Part shown: piece after piece, positions 8,158-13,998 of the stretch | How positions within the stretch are numbered: the stretch's first letter is position 1 | Layout of the letters: each line of letters begins with the position of its first letter | NCBI GenBank assembly: GCA_937936675.1 | Contig: CALDDL010000188.1 | Span: 1 to 17,613 of the forward strand | Length of the DNA: 17,613 nucleotides | DNA from: an uncultured bacterium | Lineage (GTDB): Bacteria; Bacteroidota; Ignavibacteria; Ignavibacteriales; Melioribacteraceae | Direction of reading: 5' to 3' | Notes under the pieces: model-generated | What the model was told of the DNA's origin: nothing | The model's input: the letters and a program-made list of their open reading frames with translations, nothing else | Databases searched by the model: none | Made by a program: the position numbers and the translations under genes

Positions 8158-8916
8158 TTAATTGACGGTCTTAATTGAAACCGTTCTGTATTCTTTTAAT
8201 TTATTTTTATTTATGATCTTAAGTGACTCTATTGCTTCTGTTGCCCTTTCAACTAATTCATCCGGTCCGCAGATATAAAAATCAGTTATTTCTAATTCAG
8301 CGGGACTAAAATATGTTAAGAAATCCTTAATAAACTCTTCGGTAATTCTTCCTTTATTACCGGTATAATTTACCTCAGGACGGCTTAAAAAATGTGTTAC
8401 TATCAATCGATTCTTATACTCGGATATCATATTCTCTAATTCATTATAAAAAATAATGTTTTTTTGGTTCCTATTTCCATATAAAAGATAGATTTTACTT
8501 TTTTTCTCTTTCTCCAATATTTGATGAGCTATAGAAATTAGAGGAGTGATACCGCTTCCGACACCTATCAATATATAATTCTTTTCATTATCTGAGGAGG
8601 GTTCATTATAAAAATTACCTGCCGGAGGATATGCTTCAATTAAGTCGTTTATTTTCAAAGAGTTGATTATGTTTTCAGTCTCTATATCATTTTCCGTAAT
8701 TTTAATAGTTACTCTAAGCATCGGAAGGCAGGAAGGAGATGTGGATATTGAGTAGTATCGATATACTAAATTACTATCATTATTAAATAGCAAAGTAATA
8801 AATTGTCCGGCATGAAACGAATTTATCTGTCCTGATGTATCTTCTAAAATTAAACTGATAGTATCATCGGTTTCTTGCTTTTTTTCTCTAAGATATAATT
8901 TTAAGGTATTTTCCAT
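8158..8916 (-). CDS. FAD/NAD(P)H oxidoreductase of the ferredoxin-NADP reductase superfamily, without a ferredoxin domain
   Basis: Flavoproteins of this family move electrons between NAD(P)H and a one-electron carrier or enzyme. The 252-residue product has the FAD-binding barrel with RYYS at 53-56 (the RxYS motif that contacts the flavin) and AYPPAGNF. The nucleotide-binding domain shows GVGSGITP at 118-125 and CGPDEL at 216-221. The sequence style is that of PaaE/Hmp/phenol-hydroxylase reductases, but the C-terminal plant-type [2Fe-2S] domain of PaaE is absent and the protein ends soon after CGPDEL. Its electron acceptor is therefore another protein. It is first in the run with mrp, nifU-like and tpiA, which suggests, without proof, a reductant for Fe-S assembly. 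The ATG at 8916 has no clear SD and lies about 12 bases after a candidate -7 box. Confidence 0.88.
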   Translation of the reverse strand: MENTLKLYLREKKQETDDTISLILEDTSGQINSFHAGQFITLLFNNDSNLVYRYYSISTSPSCLPMLRVTIKITENDIETENIINSLKINDLIEAYPPAGNFYNEPSSDNEKNYILIGVGSGITPLISIAHQILEKEKKSKIYLLYGNRNQKNIIFYNELENMISEYKNRLIVTHFLSRPEVNYTGNKGRITEEFIKDFLTYFSPAELEITDFYICGPDELVERATEAIESLKIINKNKLKEYRTVSIKTVN

Positions 8917-8927
8917 AATTTAGATAA

Positions 8928-8935
8928 CAAATATA
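8928..8935 (-). promoter_or_regulatory. Candidate -7 box before the reductase gene
   Basis: TATATTTG on the minus strand, identical to the -7 box proposed for the GH2-like gene. Twenty bases upstream is TTT (8958-8956), part of a T-run, not the expected TTG, so the -33 part is weak. The start of transcription would fall about 6 bases before the ATG at 8916, giving an almost leaderless message. Confidence 0.35.
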
Positions 8936-8950
8936 TGAAAAAAGAAGTTC

Positions 8951-8990
8951 TATATAAAAACAGCCATGGTGAGGGCAAACCACGGCTGTT
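8951..8990 (-). terminator. Rho-independent terminator of the purA-histidine kinase pair
   Basis: A 12-bp stem: AACAGCCGTGGT (8990-8979 on the minus strand) pairs with ACCATGGCTGTT (8970-8959) with one G-U pair and an 8-base loop. TTTTT (8960-8956) and an AT run follow. On the plus strand the same position becomes an A-C mismatch and no T-run follows, so it serves the minus strand. It lies about 170 bases after the histidine kinase stop. Confidence 0.8.
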
Positions 8991-9157
8991 AATGTGCGTT
9001 TTGGGAGGGTACATATATGTGCCTTAAATATAACAACTTATGTGCCAATTAAAATGTTTGCCTAGTTTGGATAATAGGAATGTAGGTTTTTGATTTTTCT
9101 AGATAATAAGAATTGTGGTCTTATTATTCTATTAAAATAGGGAATAATAGGACAAAT
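8991..9157. other. AT-rich spacer after the histidine kinase gene, with small repeats and no gene
   Basis: No credible reading frame. It holds a near-palindrome (9008-9023, 16 bases, one mismatched pair), two copies of TATGTGCC (9016-9023 and 9039-9046, with a relative AATGTGC at 8991-8997), and three copies of a motif like GATAATARG at about 9069-9078, 9101-9110 and 9141-9150. The copies at 9103-9111 and 9119-9127 can pair as a weak hairpin without a T-run. It is probably the untranslated 3' end of the kinase message. Confidence 0.5.
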
Positions 9158-10372
9158 CTAAACTTCGGATTTTAATATTATCTTCATTGTAGTACCTTCT
9201 GTGATAACAGAATTTTTGACGAATATTTTACCGCCGTGATAGTTTTCAACAATTCTTCTCGATAAACTTAAACCTAAACCCCAACCTCTGCGTTTTGTAC
9301 TAAATCCGGGTTTGAATATATCTTTTTTACTTTTTGGCTCAATTCCTTTCCCATTATCAGTTACTTCAATCTCGATTCCGTTTTTAGTTTTGAGTACTTC
9401 TATCTCTATTTTACCTGCTTTATTTTCAATAGCGTCTAAAGAATTTTTAATTAAATTTTCAATTACCCATTCAAATAGGTCAGGGTTTAACAATGTTACA
9501 ATGTCTTTGTCGCCTTTAAGTATCAGCTCAACTTTTTTGCCGGTTTGTGGAAGTCGTCTTTGGAAATACGAAACAACTTTTTCTAGTAAAGTATATAATT
9601 CTTCTTTCTTGAGCTCCGGTTTTGAACCGATTTTAGAAAATCTGGTTGTTATTTTATTAAGTCTTACCAGATCACTTTCAATCTCATAAGTAGCATCCAT
9701 TACTTTATCTGGATTTTTATAGTTCATCCTCAATATTTCATTCCAACCCATAAGACTCGAAATAGGTGTACCTAATTGGTGAGCAGTTTCTTTAGACATT
9801 CCCACCCAAATGCTGCTTTGCTCGCTTCGTTTTAGATAATTAAAACTCGAATAGGCAATTATTATAAAAAGGAATGCAAATATAATTTGAAAATAAGGAT
9901 AGAATTTAAGTCTTTGGACAATATCAGACTCTCCGAAATAGATTTTTTGTATGACCGTGCTATCGCGCAATGTAACTAATATCGGCGGATGAATTTTTCT
10001 TAACTCAATTAATTGTTGATTAAGATAAGCCCTTTTTTCATGTTCTGAAAGAGTGGAGTCTATATCTATATTTTTAAATCCGGAGCCTACTTTAGTAGAG
10101 CTAATAATATCTTCAGGACTGGTTAGTATTAGAGGGAAATCGATTCTTTGAATTATGTTCTGAAAGATAAACGTAAAATCGATATTATCTTCTGTGGAAT
10201 TTGCAATAAATTCCAAGCTTTGAGCATAGAGTTTTACAATCTCTCGTTCTCGATTCTGAAGTTTTTGGACTATCGATTGCGTGTAAAATAATGTCCCGGC
10301 AGCTATAAATATGGCAAGGACTAGCAAGATCAGTTTAATATTTTTCGATGCCGGATTATAATTTATTTTCAT
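9158..10372 (-). CDS. Membrane sensor histidine kinase, orphan
   Basis: A 404-residue two-component sensor kinase. TM helices at about 12-33 and 158-177 bracket a periplasmic sensor segment of about 125 residues with no recognised fold. The cytoplasmic part has the H-box ETAHQLGTPISS with the phosphate-accepting His198, and the ATPase domain with N-box ENLIKNSLDAIE (305-316), G1 DNGKGI (339-344) and the F/G2 segment GFSTKRRGWGLGLSL (356-370). The residue after the His is Gln, where HisKA kinases normally have Glu or Asp. RRGWGLGLSL is a pattern I associate with Bacteroidota-type kinases. No response regulator is in the window, so its partner is unknown. It starts 8 bases after the purA stop, with no convincing SD, and probably shares the purA message. 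A terminator follows at 8951-8990. Confidence 0.93.
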   Translation of the reverse strand: MKINYNPASKNIKLILLVLAIFIAAGTLFYTQSIVQKLQNREREIVKLYAQSLEFIANSTEDNIDFTFIFQNIIQRIDFPLILTSPEDIISSTKVGSGFKNIDIDSTLSEHEKRAYLNQQLIELRKIHPPILVTLRDSTVIQKIYFGESDIVQRLKFYPYFQIIFAFLFIIIAYSSFNYLKRSEQSSIWVGMSKETAHQLGTPISSLMGWNEILRMNYKNPDKVMDATYEIESDLVRLNKITTRFSKIGSKPELKKEELYTLLEKVVSYFQRRLPQTGKKVELILKGDKDIVTLLNPDLFEWVIENLIKNSLDAIENKAGKIEIEVLKTKNGIEIEVTDNGKGIEPKSKKDIFKPGFSTKRRGWGLGLSLSRRIVENYHGGKIFVKNSVITEGTTMKIILKSEV

Positions 10373-10380
10373 TTTAACAG

Positions 10381-11649
10381 CTAAAGCTCTATTGTTTGTT
10401 CTCTTTTGGGACCCACCGAAATTATTTTTATTTCAATACCGCTTTCCTGAGAAATAAAACTTAAATAATCCTTACATTCAGTAGGGAGTTCATTGAAACT
10501 TTTTGCTCCCGAAATATCCTGTTTCCATCCTTTTAAAACTTCATAAATCGGAGTAACGTTTTCTAATTGACTTATATCTGTCGGATAAGATTTTAATTTT
10601 TTACCATTTTTTTCATAACCGACGCATACTTTAATTTCATCGAGATAACCAAGAACATCTAATTTAGTAATTGCTGTTCTTTCAATACCATTTATCATTC
10701 TGGAATAATTAAGAAGGAAAGCATCGAACCAACCGCATCTTCTTGGGCGTCCGGTTGTAGCTCCAAATTCAGCACCGGTTTTTCTCAATTTTTCACCCTC
10801 TTCACCGAATAGCTCTGTGGGGAATGGTCCATTACCTACTCGTGTCGTATATGCCTTTACAATTCCGAAGACAGATGAAATTTTTGTAGGAGGAATTCCG
10901 GTTCCCGTACATGCACCTCCCGAAGTTGGATTGGATGATGTTACAAATGGATAAGTGCCATGATCCACATCCAGCATTGTGCCTTGTGCGCCTTCAATTA
11001 AAACTGATTGTCCTTCTAATATTGCATTATTTAATAAAGAGGGAGCATCTGTAATATATTGATCAATCTGTTTGTCAAATTCCACATATTCGTTTATAAT
11101 TTCATCGACATTTAATTCTGCATGGTTATAAACTTTTTTAAGAAGATTATTTTTTTCTTCTAAATTTAATTTTATTTTTTCTTTCAATACATCTCTATCA
11201 AGAAGATCGACAATTCTGATTCCTTTTCTGGCATATTTATCGATATAGCAAGGTCCGATACCTCTACCTGTAGTGCCAATTTTATTAGCACCGCTTTCAT
11301 TTATCTGGTCTAAAAGTTTATGATACGGCATTATTAGATGTGCATTATGACTTATAAATAAACGTCCTTTAGTACTTATACCGGAAGATTCAAGAAATTT
11401 AATTTCATCAAGAAGAGCTTGAGGATCGATTACAACTCCATTGCCAATCACGCATTTAACATCTTCTCTTAAAATACCCGAAGGGACTAGATGTAAAATG
11501 AATTGTTGATCGCCAATAATAACAGTATGCCCGGCATTAGCGCCACCTTGATAACGAGCAACAAAATCGTATCGATCACTTAGAATATCGACTATCTTTC
11601 CTTTACCTTCGTCTCCCCATTGGCTGCCAACCAAAACGGTAACTTCCAT
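10381..11649 (-). CDS. purA: Adenylosuccinate synthetase
   Basis: Joins IMP and aspartate using GTP to form adenylosuccinate, the first committed step from IMP to AMP. With the ATG at 11649 the product has 422 residues, the usual size. It begins EVTVLVGSQWGDEGKGK, containing the GTP-binding GDEGKGK with the catalytic Asp13. Further family segments are QGGANAGHTVI, GIGPCYIDKYARKGIR, EGAQGTMLDVDHGTYPFVT, the IMP/GTP-binding region NPTSGGACTGTGIPP and GRPRRCGWFD. The start is set by GGAG 7 bases before the ATG; an upstream in-frame Met at 11679 lies inside the T-run of the preceding terminator. No clear promoter is visible in the 28 bases between that terminator and the start, so transcription may depend on read-through from the STAS gene or an undetected promoter. 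The histidine kinase gene follows after 8 bases. Confidence 0.98.
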   Translation of the reverse strand: MEVTVLVGSQWGDEGKGKIVDILSDRYDFVARYQGGANAGHTVIIGDQQFILHLVPSGILREDVKCVIGNGVVIDPQALLDEIKFLESSGISTKGRLFISHNAHLIMPYHKLLDQINESGANKIGTTGRGIGPCYIDKYARKGIRIVDLLDRDVLKEKIKLNLEEKNNLLKKVYNHAELNVDEIINEYVEFDKQIDQYITDAPSLLNNAILEGQSVLIEGAQGTMLDVDHGTYPFVTSSNPTSGGACTGTGIPPTKISSVFGIVKAYTTRVGNGPFPTELFGEEGEKLRKTGAEFGATTGRPRRCGWFDAFLLNYSRMINGIERTAITKLDVLGYLDEIKVCVGYEKNGKKLKSYPTDISQLENVTPIYEVLKGWKQDISGAKSFNELPTECKDYLSFISQESGIEIKIISVGPKREQTIEL

Positions 11650-11677
11650 AAACTCACTCCGAATTAATTTTAAAAAC

Positions 11678-11722
11678 AAAAAAAAAGCCGTACTAAAGTG
11701 ATTTAGTCACTCCGGTACAGCT
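11678..11722 (-). terminator. Strong rho-independent terminator of the divergent STAS gene
   Basis: On the minus strand AGCTGTACCGGAGTGA (11722-11707) pairs with TCACTTTAGTACGGCT (11701-11686), 16 bp with one mismatch and three wobble pairs, around a 5-base loop. Nine consecutive T (11686-11678, the first belonging to the stem) close it. It begins 19 bases after the STAS stop and ends 28 bases before purA. The plus strand has no T-run. Confidence 0.9.
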
Positions 11723-11741
11723 AAGAAAATAAATGACTAAC

Positions 11742-12080
11742 TTATTTGAAGCTATCTACAGCTTTATCAACTGACTCGAAATGCTCGAAGATTGTTATTA
11801 ATTTTGTAATAACCAACAAGCTTTCGATTTTATCGGTAGCATTCGCTAGTTTTAAACTTCCACCCCCGTTTTTCATTGTGGTGTATCCGCTAATCAGCAT
11901 GCCCAATCCTGAGCTATTCATAAATTTTGTTTCTGAAAGATCAACTACAATATTTAGTTTGCCTTCATCGACAAATTTGTGTAGAAGTTCTCCAAATTCT
12001 TGAGCTTCAGGTCCGCCCATAACGTTTCCTTTCAACTCAACTACTAGTGCATTGTACTTTTCATAGGTTTTTACTTTCAT
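11742..12080 (-). CDS. STAS-domain anti-sigma factor antagonist (SpoIIAA/RsbV type)
   Basis: A single STAS domain of 112 residues. In partner-switching systems such proteins bind an RsbW-type kinase when unphosphorylated and are released on serine phosphorylation. The signature loop is KFMNSSGLGMLISGY at about 53-66, with Ser56-Ser57 where SpoIIAA has its phosphorylated serine; Asn55 takes the place of the usual Asp. The C-terminal half (GGGSLKLANATDKIESLLVITKL) is the standard STAS strand and helix. The ATG at 12080 has GGAGAGG just upstream. It forms a one-gene transcript with a candidate promoter at 12107-12137 and a strong terminator. It is divergent from the sigma/partner-switch operon 170 bases away, which makes that operon's kinase its most likely partner by inference. 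It is not a duplicate of the STAS gene at 16069, since the sequences differ clearly. Confidence 0.93.
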   Translation of the reverse strand: MKVKTYEKYNALVVELKGNVMGGPEAQEFGELLHKFVDEGKLNIVVDLSETKFMNSSGLGMLISGYTTMKNGGGSLKLANATDKIESLLVITKLITIFEHFESVDKAVDSFK

Positions 12081-12106
12081 ACAACCTCTCCGAATTTATT
12101 TTATTC

Positions 12107-12137
12107 TAAAAGTAATTGTTAACAAGTTTCTAAACAA
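12107..12137 (-). promoter_or_regulatory. Candidate housekeeping promoter of the divergent STAS gene
   Basis: On the minus strand TTG (12137-12135), 20 bases, then TACTTTTA (12114-12107), one base from TAnnTTTG. The spacing equals that at the GH2-like gene. The start of transcription would be about 20 bases before the ATG at 12080. A perfect 10-bp palindrome, TTGTTAACAA (12116-12125), fills the spacer and could be an operator. Confidence 0.45.
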
Positions 12138-12219
12138 TAATTGGCTTTAATAATCTATAAATAATTATATTGTAAGATAAGTTATTGAATATATGTATAA
12201 AAATAAAGAATTATTTATA

Positions 12220-12247
12220 GGAACATTATATTAATATCATCGTCTAA
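12220..12247 (+). promoter_or_regulatory. Candidate ECF-sigma promoter directly before the sigma gene
   Basis: GGAAC (12220-12224), 16 bases, CGTCTAA (12241-12247). This matches the known ECF promoter pattern, close to E. coli sigma-E (GGAACTT ... GTCTAA) and related AAC/CGTC forms. Only 3 bases separate it from the ATG at 12251, so transcription would start at or just inside the start codon. That fits a leaderless message or a later start; chance similarity cannot be excluded. Confidence 0.5.
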
Positions 12248-12250
12248 AGT

Positions 12251-12853
12251 ATGGATAGTTTAGAAAACCAAAATAATGCTTTCGAGTTTAATGATTCTAA
12301 TTCCGAAGAGGATGAAGATTTCGCTCTTATCAAAAGATTTATTGATGGCGAGCAAATTGTTTTCAAAACTCTTGTAATGAAGCATAAGGAAAAGGTTCGT
12401 AATCTTGTTTTTGTTACTCTCGGTGATAATGATTTTGTTGATGATATATCTCAAGATGTTTTCATTAATGTTTATCACAAGCTCAAAGATTTCCGATTCG
12501 AATCTAAATTTACTACTTGGCTTTATAGAATTACTATCAATAAGTGCAAAGATTACTTAAGGAAAAAGAAGGTAAGAAGTATCTTTGTTCCTTTGGAAGA
12601 TTCTGATACTCAATATGGTACTAAACCATTTTCAGAGGATATTGACGTTCCGCATATTGTAAGGGGGGCTATTGAAAAACTTCCCGAAAAATTACGTGTT
12701 CCTCTTATCCTTAGAGATATTGACGGACTCTCTTATAAAGAAATTGCCGATCAATTAGATTGTGAAGTTGGCACTATTAAATCTAGAATTTTTAGAGCCC
12801 GCGAAAGTTTAAAATTTTTATTGGAGCCGTACCACAAAGAATTAAGGACCTAA
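12251..12853 (+). CDS. ECF-type RNA polymerase sigma factor
   Basis: A 200-residue two-domain sigma factor that directs RNA polymerase to a dedicated promoter set. Region 2 spans about 25-108, with the core-binding helix DDISQDVFINVYHKL (64-77) and the -10 recognition part FESKFTTWLYRITINKCKDYLRKK. Region 4 spans about 137-193, with the helix-turn-helix LSYKEIADQLDCEVGTIKSR (160-179) for -35 contact. Regions 1.1 and 3 are absent, as in all ECF factors. The first 24 residues form an acidic extension beyond the usual ECF start. The ATG at 12251 has no SD and no later Met fits, so translation may be leaderless. It heads a six-gene operon: the next gene begins 1 base after its stop. A matching ECF promoter just upstream suggests self-activation. 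Cysteines at 99 and 171 do not form a known redox motif. Confidence 0.95.
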   Translation: MDSLENQNNAFEFNDSNSEEDEDFALIKRFIDGEQIVFKTLVMKHKEKVRNLVFVTLGDNDFVDDISQDVFINVYHKLKDFRFESKFTTWLYRITINKCKDYLRKKKVRSIFVPLEDSDTQYGTKPFSEDIDVPHIVRGAIEKLPEKLRVPLILRDIDGLSYKEIADQLDCEVGTIKSRIFRARESLKFLLEPYHKELRT

Positions 12854-12854
12854 A

Positions 12855-13997
12855 TTGCACGAATCAAATAAGAAAAAAAATAATTTTGTAAAATTCATTC
12901 CTTATTTTGGTCTTGCTGCTTTAACTATTGCATTAATGTTTTTTTTTAAGGCTAATAAAGAAAAGTATGAAAGCTTTATTGACGAGAATAAAAATAGCCT
13001 TACCTCTTTCTATACTGCAAATCTTAAACCTCTATTCGTAAGTAATGAATTAAGCAAAGAAGATATTTTTAATTTCGCTTACTATCATAATCTCCCTATC
13101 GATAAAGAAAATAATAGAATATTATTTATAAATGAAGACCCGGATAAAGGAGAAATACTTGAAGTAAAGCACGCTATGATTAAAGAAAACACCGATAATT
13201 ATGAAAAATTTAAAGAGCATTTTAATCTTGATACAAGACAATTAGCAATCGCCGATTCTATTCTCGACTCCTATAAAGATGAAATTTATTCCTCGGTATG
13301 GACTAATGAACAAAATACAATCGCAGTAAGTCCTAGATTACCCGATTTAAGAAGATTAATTTTAGCAGATTTGATGGAGCATATTCAGAAAATTACGGGT
13401 GATAAAAAACTAAAAATTCCAATTGATTCATCAGGACTAGCTAAATTAGAAAAATCATTTTATTCTAATAAAAATAATGATTTCATTTTTATTGCAAGTG
13501 ACACTGTTTTTAAATCAGTTGTAGGTTTAGATAGAAAACAATTGAAAAATCAGATTGCAATGAGCTACAAGAAGAATGGTTTTGAATTTAATTTCCCCGT
13601 TACTCCCACACCGCCGCCTCCACCTCCTTCTAATGGGTATAATAGTAAGGAATCTGATAATATTACTAAATATGTTTTTGACGGAGACCAAATAAAAGTA
13701 TATTCAAACGATCCGAATAAAATAAAAATTGAAATTCCATCTAATTCAAAAGAGATGGGCGATATCAAACTTGAATTTAATATCAAAGAACTTACTAATG
13801 ATTTAAGTAGGACTTTAAGGGAAACGTCAAAAAGTAATGATCCTAAAAAATGGGAAGAATTTGGACTAAAATGGGATTCAATTGGGAACATGTATTCTAA
13901 AATGGCAAGGGATTCAATGCAGAGAAAATACAAGATGAAATTAGATAAAGAAAGAAAAATTCAAGAAAAAGATTCCAACGCAAATTCCGATAGATAA
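12855..13997 (+). CDS. Unrecognised membrane-anchored protein in the anti-sigma slot
   Basis: A 380-residue protein that I cannot assign to a family. It has a short basic N-terminus (about 13 residues), one TM helix at about 14-31, and then about 345 residues that should face the periplasm by the positive-inside rule. Residues 60-245 look like a folded domain. A proline-rich linker (PTPPPPPPS, about 251-259) leads to a beta-rich segment (DQIKVYSNDPNKIKIEIP) and a highly charged C-terminal helix region (about 311-375). It has no cysteine and no visible zinc-binding anti-sigma (ZAS) motif. The start is TTG, supported by AAGGA inside the end of the sigma gene and a 1-base gap after its stop. The position suggests a regulator of the sigma factor, but too little protein lies in the cytoplasm for a classical anti-sigma domain. 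It could instead sense an envelope signal for the phosphatase encoded 1 base downstream. Confidence 0.8.
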   Translation: MHESNKKKNNFVKFIPYFGLAALTIALMFFFKANKEKYESFIDENKNSLTSFYTANLKPLFVSNELSKEDIFNFAYYHNLPIDKENNRILFINEDPDKGEILEVKHAMIKENTDNYEKFKEHFNLDTRQLAIADSILDSYKDEIYSSVWTNEQNTIAVSPRLPDLRRLILADLMEHIQKITGDKKLKIPIDSSGLAKLEKSFYSNKNNDFIFIASDTVFKSVVGLDRKQLKNQIAMSYKKNGFEFNFPVTPTPPPPPPSNGYNSKESDNITKYVFDGDQIKVYSNDPNKIKIEIPSNSKEMGDIKLEFNIKELTNDLSRTLRETSKSNDPKKWEEFGLKWDSIGNMYSKMARDSMQRKYKMKLDKERKIQEKDSNANSDR

Positions 13998-13998
13998 T

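Noticed and set aside
12142..12173. Housekeeping promoter for the sigma operon (TTG-N22-TATATTGT, plus strand)
   Set aside because: The spacing is 22, the -7 box matches only partly, and the leader would be about 70 bases of AT-rich sequence in which such matches arise easily. It remains possible but is not supported enough to list.
13606..13631. Proline-codon run as a possible repeat or frameshift site
   Set aside because: The reading frame continues cleanly on both sides. It is best read as a flexible proline-rich linker in the protein.
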